A stretch of DNA of 64,000 nucleotides, from contig NZ_JARGEM010000002.1 of NCBI RefSeq assembly GCF_029211225.1, forward strand, positions 1 through 64,000. The letters run 5' to 3'. The notes under the pieces are model-generated. The model was not told the DNA's origin and did not search any database. It saw nothing but the letters and a program-made list of their open reading frames with translations. Position numbers and translations under genes: made by a program. This document shows, piece after piece, positions 15,459 through 25,303 of this stretch. Position 1 is the first letter of the stretch, and every line of letters starts with the position of its first letter. The stretch is from Antiquaquibacter metalliresistens (lineage in GTDB: Bacteria > Actinomycetota > Actinomycetes > Actinomycetales > Microbacteriaceae).

Positions 15459-16394
15459 TCAGTCGGTGATGAGCCTGGCACCGTGCACGGGTCCGGTGGC
15501 GCGCACGACGTTGAGCCGTGCGGCGCTGAGCGCGATCTGCAGCTCGAGCGCCGAGTCGAGGTCCGCGGCGAGGAAGGCGATGGTCGGTCCGGACCCCGAG
15601 ACAAGACCGGCGAGCGCGCCGTTCTCCTCACCCAGCTGCAGCACGGCGGCGAGCGAGGGCCGCAGGTGCAGCGCGGGCGCCTGCAGGTCGTTGGAGAGGC
15701 ACTCGGCGAGCATGTGCGGGTCGCCGGCGCGCAGCGCCTGCAGCACGTTCGCGTCGACGGAGGGCGCGATGGGCGCCGGGAAGATGTCCTGCGCGTGGCG
15801 ATCGCGGTGCCGGTCGAGCTCCCGGTAGACCTCGGGGGTGGAGAGCCCGAAGTCCGCGATCGCGAGCACCCACTGGAACTGCCCCTTGGCCAGCGCCGGG
15901 CTCAGCTGGTCGCCGCGGCCGGTGCCGATCGCGGTGCCGCCGGTGAGGGCGAACGGCACGTCGGCACCGAGCTCCGCGGCGAGGTCGAGCATGTCTTCGC
16001 GGGGCAGGGCGGTGCCCCACAGGGCGTCGACGGCCAGCAGGGTGGCCGCGGCATCCGCCGACCCACCACCCATGCCGCCCGCGACGGGCACGTGCTTGGC
16101 GATGTCGAGGTGCGCGCCGCCGCGGTAGCCGGTGCGCCGGGCGAGGAGCCTCGCCGCCTTGATCGCGATGTTGGAGCCGTCGGTCGGCACCTGCGAGACA
16201 TCGACCGAACCGCTCACCGCCACCGAGAAGTCGTCGGCGCCTCGAGCGCGCACGTCCTCGTAGAGCGAGACCGCCTGATACGCGCTCGCGACATCGTGGT
16301 AACCGTCGTCGAGCAGCGCACCGACCTTGAGGAAGACGTTGATCTTGCCCGGCGCCCGCGCGTGCACCGCGGTGGCGCCGGCCTCGGAGGTCAT
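15459..16394 (-). CDS. ispE: 4-diphosphocytidyl-2-C-methyl-D-erythritol kinase
   Basis: A 311-residue GHMP kinase of the non-mevalonate isoprenoid pathway. It phosphorylates CDP-methylerythritol with ATP. It has the substrate-end motif [14 protein letters not shown] (residues 13-26), the ATP loop [16 protein letters not shown] and the C-terminal [11 protein letters not shown]. It follows rsmA by nine bases in the usual actinobacterial order metG-tatD-rsmA-ispE. Confidence 0.96.
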   Translation of the reverse strand: MTSEAGATAVHARAPGKINVFLKVGALLDDGYHDVASAYQAVSLYEDVRARGADDFSVAVSGSVDVSQVPTDGSNIAIKAARLLARRTGYRGGAHLDIAKHVPVAGGMGGGSADAAATLLAVDALWGTALPREDMLDLAAELGADVPFALTGGTAIGTGRGDQLSPALAKGQFQWVLAIADFGLSTPEVYRELDRHRDRHAQDIFPAPIAPSVDANVLQALRAGDPHMLAECLSNDLQAPALHLRPSLAAVLQLGEENGALAGLVSGSGPTIAFLAADLDSALELQIALSAARLNVVRATGPVHGARLITD

Positions 16395-16403
16395 GAGACC
16401 AAC

Positions 16404-17246
16404 CTAGCCGCGCGCGATGGCCAAGAAGTCCAACACCGTCAGTTCTTCGCCCCGTGCGGTCGGTGCGATGCCCGCCGCCTCCAGGCGCGCGGATGCCGCG
16501 GCCGAATCCCCGAGCGCGACCGACAGCGACTGGCGCAGCATCTTGCGCCGCTGCCCGAACGCGGCGTCCACCAGCGCGAAGGTCGCGACCCGCTCCGCCT
16601 CGGTGCCGGGCTGCTCGCGACGTTCGAAGCGCACCAGGATCGAATCGACGTTCGGCACCGGCCAGAACACCTGGCGGCTCACCTTGCCGGCGAGCGAGAA
16701 CTCCCCGTACCAGGCGGCCTTGACGCTCGGGCTGCCGTAGACCTTGGAGCCCGGGCCGGCGGCGATGCGCTCCCCCACCTCGGCCTGCACCATCACGAGA
16801 CCGCGCTGGATGCTCGGAAAATGCTCGAGGAAGTGCAGCAGCACCGGCACCGAGACGTTGTAGGGCAGGTTCGCGACGAGCACGGTCGGCTCGCCCGGCA
16901 GCTCGGCGATGCGCAGCGCGTCCGCGGTGAGCACCGTCAGCGGCGCGCCCGGCTGCAGCTGCGCGACGGTCAGCGGCAACTGGGCCGCGAGCCGGTCATC
17001 GATCTCCACGGCGACGACGGATGCCCCGACCTCGAGCAGTCCGAGCGTCAACGATCCCAGCCCCGGGCCGACCTCCACAACCGTCTCGCCCGCCGTGACC
17101 CCGGCGGACTTCACGATGCGCCGCACCGTGTTCGCGTCGATCACGAAGTTCTGCCCGAGCTTCTTCGTGGGGTTGACGCCGAGCAACTCGGCGAGGTCGC
17201 GGATCTCGGCGGGACCGAGCAACGCGCTGGAGCTGGGCCCGCTCAC
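16404..17246 (-). CDS. rsmA: 16S rRNA dimethyladenosine transferase
   Basis: A 280-residue RsmA/KsgA methyltransferase that dimethylates two adjacent adenines at the 3' end of 16S rRNA. It shows [10 protein letters not shown] near residue 28, the SAM-binding [11 protein letters not shown], the catalytic [11 protein letters not shown], and [14 protein letters not shown]. Its GTG at 17246 overlaps the tatD stop by four bases (GTGA). Confidence 0.96.
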   Translation of the reverse strand: MSGPSSSALLGPAEIRDLAELLGVNPTKKLGQNFVIDANTVRRIVKSAGVTAGETVVEVGPGLGSLTLGLLEVGASVVAVEIDDRLAAQLPLTVAQLQPGAPLTVLTADALRIAELPGEPTVLVANLPYNVSVPVLLHFLEHFPSIQRGLVMVQAEVGERIAAGPGSKVYGSPSVKAAWYGEFSLAGKVSRQVFWPVPNVDSILVRFERREQPGTEAERVATFALVDAAFGQRRKMLRQSLSVALGDSAAASARLEAAGIAPTARGEELTVLDFLAIARG

Positions 17247-18163
17247 GCGAGTTCCGCGAAGGGGCCGGTCTGCTCCGGGTCCACCGGCTCGGAGTCCCAC
17301 GTGCCGTAGACATCCTCGGTGTTCGAGGTGATTTGCGCCGCGAGCATCGACGCGTCGGTGCGCAGGTGCTCGGCCATGGCGCGCAACGTGTACGGGATGA
17401 GGTACGGCGAGTTCGGGCGACCGCGGAAGGGCTGCGGGGTGAGGAACGGGGCATCCGTCTCGATCAGGATGCGCGAGCGCGGGATCACCTCGAGCGCCTC
17501 GCGCAGGGCACCCGCGTTCTTGAACGTGACGGTGCCCGCGAAGGAGAGGTACCACCCGGCGTCGGCGACGAGCTTGGCGAACTCCGCATCGCCCGAGAAG
17601 CAGTGGAACACCGTCGTGTCGGGCGCCCCGACACGGTTCAGGGTCTCGACGACCTCGGCGTGGGCATCCCGGTCGTGGATCTGCATCGCGATGCCGTGCC
17701 GCTTGGCGATCTCGATGTGCGCCTCGAATGAGCGGTACTGCGCGGCGCGGCCATCGCCCTCGGCCGTGCGGTAGAAGTCGAGGCCCGTCTCGCCGACGGC
17801 GCGCACGCGCGGCAGACCGGCGAGCGCGTCGATCTCGGCGAGCTGGTCGTCGAGCAGCCCGGATGCCGCGAGCTTCGGCGCCTCGTTGGGGTGCAGCGCC
17901 ACGGCCGCCAGCACCCGGGGTTCCCGCCCGGCGATCTCGGCGGACCAGCGCGAGGTCTCCAGGTCGGTGCCCACCTGCACGACGCCGCGCACGCCGACGC
18001 TGGAGGCACGGTCGAGGTGCTCGCGGTAATCGAGCGGGTTGTCGCCGTCCGCGAACTCGAGGTGCGCGTGATTGTCGTAGACGCCCACCGTGAGCGCCTC
18101 GGGCAGCGGCGGGTACTCGAGGTCTCCCCGACCCTCGGACTCGCGCTGCCGCAGGAAGGTCAC
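17243..18163 (-). CDS. tatD: TatD family metal-dependent hydrolase / DNase
   Basis: A 306-residue TIM-barrel hydrolase. Metal-binding elements are DNHAHLEF near residue 30, [27 protein letters not shown] and LIETDAPFL. TatD enzymes are 3'-5' DNases and deoxyribonuclease-like hydrolases. The GTG start at 18163 overlaps the metG stop by four bases; the first 25 residues are variable, so a slightly later start is possible. Confidence 0.93.
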   Translation of the reverse strand: MTFLRQRESEGRGDLEYPPLPEALTVGVYDNHAHLEFADGDNPLDYREHLDRASSVGVRGVVQVGTDLETSRWSAEIAGREPRVLAAVALHPNEAPKLAASGLLDDQLAEIDALAGLPRVRAVGETGLDFYRTAEGDGRAAQYRSFEAHIEIAKRHGIAMQIHDRDAHAEVVETLNRVGAPDTTVFHCFSGDAEFAKLVADAGWYLSFAGTVTFKNAGALREALEVIPRSRILIETDAPFLTPQPFRGRPNSPYLIPYTLRAMAEHLRTDASMLAAQITSNTEDVYGTWDSEPVDPEQTGPFAELA

Positions 18164-19719
18164 GTGGTGGCGTCCTGTTCGATGCGCGGGAACAGCGGTG
18201 GCTCGAGGGCGCTGACGCGGGCGCCGCCCTGGAAGTCCCAGGCCGTCGTGATGGACTGCGACTCGACCTCTCCGGCGCCGCCGAGCGCCGCCCACAGCCG
18301 AGCGCTCGCCTTCGGCACCACGGGGGCCAGCAGCACGGCGAGCGCGCCGAGGCCGTGCACCGCGGTCGCGAGCACCTGTTCCAGTTGGGCGCGCTTGGCC
18401 TCGTCCTTGGCGAGCGCCCACGGCTCCTGCTCGGTGATGTAGAGATTGAGCGCGTCGACGAGCTCCCAGGCGGCGGAGAGCGCCTCGTGGATGGCGAACC
18501 GATCGATCGCGTCGTTCGCGGCGGCCACCACCCGCTTTTCGAGCGCACTGATCTTCGCGTCGCGCTCGGCGACCGGGATCGCACCGTCGAAGTAGCGTGC
18601 GACCATCGCGATCACGCGGGATGCGAGGTTGCCGAAGCCGTTCGCGAGCTCGGCGTTGTAGCGGGCGGAGAGGTCCTCCCAGCTGAACGAACCGTCCTGA
18701 CCGAAGGCGATCGCCGACAGGAAGTAGTAGCGGAAGGCATCCGAACCGAAGGTGTCGGTGATCTGCTCGGGGGCGATGCCGGTGAGCTTGGACTTGGACA
18801 TCTTCTCGCCGCCGACCAGCAGCCAGCCGTGGCCGAACACCGCGCGCGGCACCTCGAGGCCCGCGGCCATGAGCATGGCCGGCCAGATCACGGCGTGGAA
18901 GCGGGCGATGTCCTTGCCGACGAGCTGCACGGCCGGCCAGCGCCGCTCGAAGTTCTCGTCGTCGACGCCGTAGCCGATCGCGGTGATGTAGTTCAGCAGT
19001 GCGTCGAACCAGACGTAGACGACGTGGCTGTGGTCCCACGGCACCTGCACGCCCCAGTCGAAGCTCGACCGCGAGATCGAGAGGTCATCCAGGCCCTGCT
19101 TGACTAACTGCACGATCTCGTTGCGCACGCTGACGGGCTGCACGAAGTCGGGACGGGACTCGTAGAGATCCAGCAGGCGCTGTTCGAACGCGCTCATGCG
19201 GAAGAAGTAGTTCTTCTCCTTGAGGATCTCCACCGGCCGGCTGTGGATCTTGCAGATGTACTGCCCCGCGTAGTCGCCGTCTGGGGTCTCCAGCAGGTCG
19301 TCGAGCTGCTTGTACTCCTCGCAGCCCACGCAGTAGTAGCCCTCGTACTCCCCCGCATAGATGTGACCGTCGTCGTAGAGCTTCTGGATGAAGCGCTGCA
19401 CGCCCTCTTCGTGACGGGGGTCGGTGGTGCGGATGAAGTCGTCGTTGCGGATGTCGATCGTCTTCAGCAGCGGCTTCCAGGCGGTCTCGACCAGCTGGTC
19501 GGCCCAGGCCTTCGGCGTGGTGTCGTTGGCGACCGCGGTGCGCAGGATCTTCTGGCCGTGCTCATCGGTGCCGGTGAGCAGCCAGGTGTCGTCGCCGCGC
19601 TGACGGTGCCAGCGGGCAAGCACGTCTGCCGCCACCTCCGTGTACGCGTGCCCGATGTGCGGCACGTCGTTGACGTAGAAGATGGGCGTCGCAATATAGA
19701 ACGAGTCGGCGGCGGCCAT
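18160..19719 (-). CDS. metG: methionyl-tRNA synthetase
   Basis: A 519-residue class I synthetase. HIGH is at residues 21-24, KMSKS lies in [11 protein letters not shown], and a single zinc-knuckle half ([10 protein letters not shown]) is present. It is the short form lacking the C-terminal tRNA-binding domain found in E. coli MetG. It charges initiator and elongator tRNA-Met. It heads the metG-tatD-rsmA-ispE run, with four-base overlaps joining the first three genes. Confidence 0.97.
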   Translation of the reverse strand: MAAADSFYIATPIFYVNDVPHIGHAYTEVAADVLARWHRQRGDDTWLLTGTDEHGQKILRTAVANDTTPKAWADQLVETAWKPLLKTIDIRNDDFIRTTDPRHEEGVQRFIQKLYDDGHIYAGEYEGYYCVGCEEYKQLDDLLETPDGDYAGQYICKIHSRPVEILKEKNYFFRMSAFEQRLLDLYESRPDFVQPVSVRNEIVQLVKQGLDDLSISRSSFDWGVQVPWDHSHVVYVWFDALLNYITAIGYGVDDENFERRWPAVQLVGKDIARFHAVIWPAMLMAAGLEVPRAVFGHGWLLVGGEKMSKSKLTGIAPEQITDTFGSDAFRYYFLSAIAFGQDGSFSWEDLSARYNAELANGFGNLASRVIAMVARYFDGAIPVAERDAKISALEKRVVAAANDAIDRFAIHEALSAAWELVDALNLYITEQEPWALAKDEAKRAQLEQVLATAVHGLGALAVLLAPVVPKASARLWAALGGAGEVESQSITTAWDFQGGARVSALEPPLFPRIEQDATT

Positions 19720-19785
19720 GGGTTCAAGCGTACCGGGCGAGGCGCGACTGTTACCGCCGCACGGGCATCGGGGCATCGCGTGGTG

Positions 19786-20595
19786 TCAGCGTGCCGCGAG
19801 CGCACCCTCGTACAGCTCACGCCGGGAGAGGCCGGTCGCGTCCGCGACCTCCGCCGAGGCGTCCTTGAGCCTGGCACCCGCGGCGACCAGTTCCAGCACC
19901 CTCGCGATGCCGGTCGGCAGGTCGGATGCCACGACCTCCGCCCCCGCGACCACGACCACGATCTCGCCCCTGGCGCCGTCCGCGAACCGTGACGCGAGCT
20001 CGGCGGCGGAGCCCCGCACCACCTCCTCGTGCAGCTTGGTCAGCTCCCGGCAGACCGCCACCCGGCGTTCCGCGCCGAACGCCGCGGCGATGTCGGCGAG
20101 CGCGGCGCCGATGCGGTGCGGGGACTCGAAGAACACCAGGGTGCGCGGCTCGCGCGCGAGCGCACGGAGCGCGGGCAGGCGACCCTTGCGCGGCAGGAAC
20201 CCCTCGAACACGAAGCGGTCGGTGGGCAGCCCCGAGACGGCGAGCGCGGTGAGCACGGCGCTGGGTCCCGGGATCGCCGAGACGGTGACGCCGGCGGCGA
20301 CGGCGGCCGCGACGAGGGGGAATCCGGGATCGCTGATGGCGGGCATCCCGGCGTCGCTGAGCACCAGCACGTCGCCGGATCTGGCGAGCTCGACGATCTC
20401 GGCGGCCTTCTCGGTCTCGTTGTGCTCGTGCAGCGGGATGAGCCGCGGCCGGTTCTCGATGCCGAGAGCGCGCATGAGGTGGATGGTCGTGCGAGTGTCT
20501 TCGCTCGCGATCACCTCGGCATTGTTCAGCGCCTCGACGAGTCGCGGCGAGGCGTCGCCGAGGTTGCCGATCGGCGTCGCTGCGAGGATGATCAC
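19786..20595 (-). CDS. rsmI: 16S rRNA (cytidine-1402-2'-O)-methyltransferase
   Basis: A 269-residue tetrapyrrole-methylase-fold enzyme that 2'-O-methylates C1402 of 16S rRNA. It shows AATPIGNLGD at the N-terminus, ASEDTRTT, VLSDAGMPAISDPG, IPGPSAVLTAL and FFESPHRI. The start is a GTG at 20595 preceded by AAGGA seven bases upstream; a longer frame from an ATG at 20622 is less likely. It is divergent from the mannosyltransferase gene with 33 bases between starts. Confidence 0.96.
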   Translation of the reverse strand: MIILAATPIGNLGDASPRLVEALNNAEVIASEDTRTTIHLMRALGIENRPRLIPLHEHNETEKAAEIVELARSGDVLVLSDAGMPAISDPGFPLVAAAVAAGVTVSAIPGPSAVLTALAVSGLPTDRFVFEGFLPRKGRLPALRALAREPRTLVFFESPHRIGAALADIAAAFGAERRVAVCRELTKLHEEVVRGSAAELASRFADGARGEIVVVVAGAEVVASDLPTGIARVLELVAAGARLKDASAEVADATGLSRRELYEGALAAR

Positions 20596-20628
20596 CTGCC
20601 CATCCTTGCAGCCGCATAACATGGCCGG

Positions 20629-22227
20629 GTGAGCAGCCGGCCCGAGTTCGACGAGCTCGTCGCGACCCGGGAGCCCGACGACGAGCCGACGGGGTCCGCG
20701 CTCGACCGCTGGTGGCAGTCTCGGACGCCGCGCGTGCGCACCGCGATCCGGTGGGGCGCGCCGGCGGCGGTTGTGAGCGTGGCGGCGATCACGCGATTGT
20801 GGGGGCTCGGGCATCCGGGCGAACTCGTCTTCGACGAGACCTTCTATGTGAAGGATGCCTGGACCCTCACTCAGCTCGGCTACGAGGCCGCGTGGCCCGC
20901 CGAGGCCGACGTGCGGTTCAACGCCGGCGAGACGGACTTCTTCCTGACGCAGGCCTCCTTCGTCGTGCATCCCCCGCTCGGCAAGTGGTTGATCGGACTC
21001 GGGATGCTCGCCTTCGGCCCCGACAACCCCGTCGGTTGGCGCATCGCGACGGCGCTGGCCGGCATCCTCGCGGTCGTGCTGCTCATGCTCGTGGCCAAGC
21101 GGCTCACCGGCTCGCTGCTGCTGGCGACGATCGGCGGCGCCCTGCTGGCGATCGACGGCAACGCGATCGTGATGAGCCGGGTCGCCCTGCTCGACAACTT
21201 CGCGATGCTGTTCACCCTGCTCGGCTTCGGCGCGGTGCTGCTCGATCGTCAGCAGAGTGCGACCAGACTGGCGCTGTGGATGTCGCGGGGCGGCGGCACC
21301 TGGGGTCCCGCCCTGTGGTGGCGGCCCTGGCTCGTCGCCGCGGGCGTCGCGTTCGGCGCGGCGGCCGCCGTCAAGTGGAACGGGCTCTACTTCCTCGCGG
21401 CGTTCGCGGTGTACACCCTCGTGGTGGATGCGCTCGCCCGGCGCCGGGCGGGCATCCCGTTCTGGCTGAGCGGCACCGTGCTCAAGCAGGCGCCCGTCAC
21501 CTTCCTGCTCATGGTGCCGGTCGCGGTGCTGACCTATCTGTCGACGTGGACGGGATGGTTCCTCGGCGAGAACGGCTATCACCGGCAGTGGGCGGACCAG
21601 CCCGGCAATGCGTGGACCGGGGCGTTCGCGTGGGTGCCGCACGCGTTGCAGTCGCTGTGGCACTTCGAGGTGGCGGTGTACGACTATCACGTCGGCGAGA
21701 ACCGCCCGCACCCCTACCAGGCCAACCCGTTGGGCTGGCTGCTGATGATCCGCCCGACGAGCATGTACTACCGCTCCATCGGCCAGGGCGAAGACGGCTG
21801 CGCGAGCTCGATGTGCGGCGAGTCCATCGCCGGCATCGCGAACCCCTTGATCTGGTGGGCGGCGACCGCGGCGGCCGTGTACCTGCTCGTGCGACTGGTG
21901 CGTCGCCGCGAGTGGCGTGTGGGTCTCGTGCTGATGGGCCTGGGTGCGGGCTACCTGCCGTGGCTGCTGTACCTGAACCGCACGGTGTTCCAGTTCTACA
22001 CGATCGTCTTCGAGCCCTACCTGATCCTCGCCCTCGTGATCGCGATCGGCATCATTCTGGGCGGCCCGGGCGATCCGTCGTGGCGGCAGGTGAGCGGCAT
22101 CCGCACCGTCGCGATCTTCCTCGGGATCGTGGCCCTGGTGAGCGCGTTCTTCTGGCCACTGTGGTCGGGGATGCTGGCCGACTACTGGTTCATCGCCGCC
22201 CACTGGTGGCTGCCGACCTGGCGCTAG
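20629..22227 (+). CDS. dolichyl-phosphate-mannose-type protein O-mannosyltransferase
   Basis: A 532-residue integral membrane GT39 enzyme that moves mannose from polyprenyl-phosphate-mannose to Ser/Thr of exported proteins. The family acidic pair is D69-E70 (ELVFDETFYVKD), followed by VHPPLGKWLIGLG in the first outside loop and about ten to eleven membrane helices. It stands in the standard actinobacterial position divergent from rsmI. A TAACAT box at 20617-20622 lies six bases before the GTG start, suggesting a leaderless mRNA. Its targets may include secreted proteins such as the next gene's product, but this is inference. Confidence 0.93.
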   Translation: MSSRPEFDELVATREPDDEPTGSALDRWWQSRTPRVRTAIRWGAPAAVVSVAAITRLWGLGHPGELVFDETFYVKDAWTLTQLGYEAAWPAEADVRFNAGETDFFLTQASFVVHPPLGKWLIGLGMLAFGPDNPVGWRIATALAGILAVVLLMLVAKRLTGSLLLATIGGALLAIDGNAIVMSRVALLDNFAMLFTLLGFGAVLLDRQQSATRLALWMSRGGGTWGPALWWRPWLVAAGVAFGAAAAVKWNGLYFLAAFAVYTLVVDALARRRAGIPFWLSGTVLKQAPVTFLLMVPVAVLTYLSTWTGWFLGENGYHRQWADQPGNAWTGAFAWVPHALQSLWHFEVAVYDYHVGENRPHPYQANPLGWLLMIRPTSMYYRSIGQGEDGCASSMCGESIAGIANPLIWWAATAAAVYLLVRLVRRREWRVGLVLMGLGAGYLPWLLYLNRTVFQFYTIVFEPYLILALVIAIGIILGGPGDPSWRQVSGIRTVAIFLGIVALVSAFFWPLWSGMLADYWFIAAHWWLPTWR

Positions 22228-22247
22228 AGCCGCGATCCCCCGACTGA

Positions 22248-22253
22248 TATATT
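22248..22253 (+). promoter_or_regulatory. -10 box of the Ig-repeat membrane protein gene
   Basis: TATATT lies about 50 bases before the chosen ATG at 22303. It is the most AT-rich spot in the spacer. Transcription would start near 22260 and leave a leader of about 43 bases. I see no convincing -35 box. Confidence 0.4.
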
Positions 22254-22302
22254 GTCGGGACCCGCACAGTCGCCGCATCATTTCCCCCGTATCGAGGCGC
22301 CG

Positions 22303-25239
22303 ATGACCCGCTCCCGCGTACCCGCCGGCGTCGCCGCGGTCGGCATCGTCGCCGCGCTCGTGCTCGGCGGAGCGTTCGCGGCGAACGCCGTACCGCCCGC
22401 CGGACCGCCCGTCATCGATCCCGCGTTGAACGGGACCGCCCACCCTCAGTCGGCTCTCCCGCCCATCACGGGCACGACGCCGGACACCGACACCGAGGTG
22501 CAGGTGACGCTCACCCCGAGCGTCGGGGCGCCGATCGTCTGCGCGCCCGAGCAGACCTTCTCCGGCAACTCGTTCAGCGCGTGCGGCGCGGCCGTGATCC
22601 CCCCGGGCGTGTACACCGTCACGGCGGTCGGCGATCTCGTGCTCGACCCCGGGTACGACCCGAGCGGTGCGAGCGCGCCGGTGACCATCATCGTCTACGG
22701 CACCGATCCGGTGTCCGTCACGAGTTCGCCAGCGGCCAGCAGCGCCGACGCGACACCGTCGTTCGCCGGCACCGGTCCCGCGCTCGGCACGGTGACCGTC
22801 TCCGGCGACGGAGTGAACTGCTCGAGCGCGGTCGCCGCCGACGGGACCTGGGGCTGCACCTCCGGCGCGGTGGCCTCCGGAGGACCGTTCGCACCGACCG
22901 CCGACGGACTGGCCCACTCCGGCGCCGCGGTGGCGGGGGACATCGTCGCCGCCTTCTCCATCACGCCGCCGCCCGCGCCGGGCGTGGATCAGACTTTCTC
23001 CCCGTGGCGCACCGGTCAGGCTACCCGCGACGTGCAGGGCAACAAGGACGTGGACATCGACTACATCCAGGTGTACGTCTCCACGAACGGGGGTCCCGCG
23101 CTGCCGTACTGCCAGGCGACCGACGTGCTCGGCGCGTCGATCTGGTATTGCGATCCTCCGTTCGGCACGCTCGGAGCGGGTTCGAACGAGCTCACGGCGA
23201 TCGGTTCGAACGAGGCGGACGAGTTCTCGGCCGCCGGAAGCCCGGCGACGATCCAGCGCGTGGCCGCGCCGACGATCGCCGCTCCGGCGGACGGCGCCTT
23301 CACGAACGACGCCACCCCGACGTTCTCGGGCACGACCGACCCGGCCGCGGCCACGGCCACCGTCTACGACATCGTCGGAACGAATTCGATCTGCTTCGAC
23401 AACACCCTGGTCGGCGGCGCCTATGCGTGCACCTCCGCCCCCCTCGCCGACGGTGCCTACCAGTACTTCGTCTACGCCGACGGCGACGAGGTCTCATCGG
23501 CACCGCGCACCCTCACGATCGATACGGTCGCCCCGGCCGGCCCCGTCATCACGGGGCCGGGTTCGACCACCACCAGCACGCACCCGGTGATCACGGGCAC
23601 CGCGGAGCCCTTCGCGACGATCGTCGTCTACCGCGATGGGATGCCCGCCGCCTGCCAGGAGGGCACGGTCACCGCGAACTCCGCCGGGGCCTGGTCGTGC
23701 ACCTCGAGCGCCGCGCTGGCCGTGGGAGGCACCTTCGCGTTCGGCGCGCTGCAGGTGGACCGCGCCGGCAACGCCTCGACCGCCGGCGTGCCCCCAGCCC
23801 AGCTCGCGGTCACCGTCGTACCCCCCTCAGCGACGCCGAGTCCGGTCACGACGCCCGCGCCGCGGGTGTTCCTGCCCTGGACGTTCCAGTTCACCGCGGC
23901 CGGCGACGAGTTCGCACCCGGTGACACCACGCGCCTGACCGGCTCCGGCCTGCCCGCCGGGGCGAGTGTCGAGATCGAGTTCCACTCCACCCCGGTGAAG
24001 GTCGGCACGACCACCGTGGCCGACGACGGCACCTTCGACGTGCTCGTGACGATCCCGCAGGACGCCGAGCCCGGGGCGCACCGCTTCGTGGTGCTCGTCA
24101 CCCCGGTCGAGGGCCTGCCCTCCGTGCAGGAGCGCGCGGTGATGGTCGTGCTGCCGACGCGTGCGATCGAGACGCCCGCCGAGGCGGCGACCGCGCATGC
24201 CGCGGAGAGCGGCGGAGCGGCCGGCGACCGCTCGAACCCGGCCGCTCCGAGCGGTCTCACCGGCACCATCCGCACCCTCGGCAGCATCCTCGCCAACCCC
24301 GTGATCATCGGCACGGCCGCGCTCTCCGGGCTCGCGCTGCTGCTGCTCGTCGCGTTCCCGGCCGAGCTGCTGAACTCCACGATCTCGGAGCAGTACCAGC
24401 GCTTCACCCGGCGCGTTCCCCGGCTCACCGCGCTCGAGCGGTTCACGAACTGGCTGGAACGCGTGCCGTGGCTCGGCGCCCTGCTGATCACGGCGATCGC
24501 CGCCGTCATCTTCGGCTTCGCCGATCCGGGCTTCGGCTTCGACGTGACCTCGCTGCGCGTGGTACTGGCGTGTGCGATCGCGCTCTTCATCGTCGGCTAC
24601 CTCGCGAGCGCGATCTCGGGCGCCATCGTCCGGGGGCGCTGGCATCTGGGCACCACCATGGAGCTCAAGCCCCTGGGCCTCGTGCTCACCGTGGTGGGCG
24701 TGGTGCTCTCGCGCCTGCTCGACTTCTCACCGGGCTTCCTGATCGGCCTGCTGCTGGGGATCGGGCTCATCGGTCGCACGAGTGCCGCCGAACGCGCCAA
24801 GGCGACCCTCGTGCAGGCGGGCGTCGTCTTCACGTTGGCCATGCTCGGCTGGATCGGGTACAGCCTGCTGATGGCCGGCGGCCCGCCCGAGACCTTCACC
24901 TCCGCACTGCTCGTGGACACGCTCGTCGCCGTCACGACCGAGGGTCTCACGACCCTGTTCGTCGGTCTACTGCCGTTGCGCATGCTCGACGGCTCCACGG
25001 TCTTCGAGCACTCGAAGCTCGCGTGGGCTGCGGCGTACACGATCACGGCGGCAGCCTTCGTGTTGATCGTGGTGCCATCGGCCTGGGGCGAACTCGACGG
25101 CTCATTGTGGACCTGGATCGTCGTGCTCGGCGGATTCGCGATCGTCGCGGTCGGTCTCTACCTCTACTTCCGGTTCGTGGCGCCCGCGCCGGAGGAACAC
25201 GAGGCCAAGATCGCCGGGGCCGTGGAATCCCGCCACTGA
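22303..25239 (+). CDS. secreted Ig-like-repeat protein fused to a multi-pass membrane domain (FGLLP-type)
   Basis: A 978-residue protein. Residues 1-30 form a signal peptide (basic MTRSRVP, hydrophobic VAAVGIVAALVLGGAFA, cleavage near ANA). Several Ig-like repeats follow to about residue 560, with recurring TPTFSGT- and PVITGTAEP-type strands and Cys pairs. A proline-rich linker and a further beta domain (FTAAGDEFAPGDTTRLTGSG) lead to about eight membrane helices from residue 665 on. The motif LFVGLLPLRMLDG (near 885) resembles the FGLLP membrane family; it loosely recalls the LDG motif of M50 site-2 proteases, but I see no HExxH. The function is unknown; an envelope anchor or adhesin-like role is a guess. 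A perfect hairpin follows the stop. Confidence 0.8.
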   Translation: MTRSRVPAGVAAVGIVAALVLGGAFAANAVPPAGPPVIDPALNGTAHPQSALPPITGTTPDTDTEVQVTLTPSVGAPIVCAPEQTFSGNSFSACGAAVIPPGVYTVTAVGDLVLDPGYDPSGASAPVTIIVYGTDPVSVTSSPAASSADATPSFAGTGPALGTVTVSGDGVNCSSAVAADGTWGCTSGAVASGGPFAPTADGLAHSGAAVAGDIVAAFSITPPPAPGVDQTFSPWRTGQATRDVQGNKDVDIDYIQVYVSTNGGPALPYCQATDVLGASIWYCDPPFGTLGAGSNELTAIGSNEADEFSAAGSPATIQRVAAPTIAAPADGAFTNDATPTFSGTTDPAAATATVYDIVGTNSICFDNTLVGGAYACTSAPLADGAYQYFVYADGDEVSSAPRTLTIDTVAPAGPVITGPGSTTTSTHPVITGTAEPFATIVVYRDGMPAACQEGTVTANSAGAWSCTSSAALAVGGTFAFGALQVDRAGNASTAGVPPAQLAVTVVPPSATPSPVTTPAPRVFLPWTFQFTAAGDEFAPGDTTRLTGSGLPAGASVEIEFHSTPVKVGTTTVADDGTFDVLVTIPQDAEPGAHRFVVLVTPVEGLPSVQERAVMVVLPTRAIETPAEAATAHAAESGGAAGDRSNPAAPSGLTGTIRTLGSILANPVIIGTAALSGLALLLLVAFPAELLNSTISEQYQRFTRRVPRLTALERFTNWLERVPWLGALLITAIAAVIFGFADPGFGFDVTSLRVVLACAIALFIVGYLASAISGAIVRGRWHLGTTMELKPLGLVLTVVGVVLSRLLDFSPGFLIGLLLGIGLIGRTSAAERAKATLVQAGVVFTLAMLGWIGYSLLMAGGPPETFTSALLVDTLVAVTTEGLTTLFVGLLPLRMLDGSTVFEHSKLAWAAAYTITAAAFVLIVVPSAWGELDGSLWTWIVVLGGFAIVAVGLYLYFRFVAPAPEEHEAKIAGAVESRH

Positions 25240-25244
25240 CCCGT

Positions 25245-25274
25245 GCGACGCCGCGTTACGTCACACGGCGTCGC
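25245..25274 (+). terminator. hairpin after the Ig-repeat protein gene
   Basis: GCGACGCCG (25245-25253) is the exact reverse complement of CGGCGTCGC (25266-25274), with a 12-base loop. It lies six bases after the stop codon. There is no T tract, as is common in high-GC bacteria. It sits before the metY promoter box at 25291. Confidence 0.6.
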
Positions 25275-25303
25275 TCTGCCCGACGATCGGTAGCCTGATC
25301 AGC

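Noticed and set aside
25240-25303. SAM or other riboswitch in front of metY
   Set aside because: Only 64 bases are available, most of them taken by a terminator-like hairpin, and the -10 box lies seven bases before the ATG, leaving no leader.
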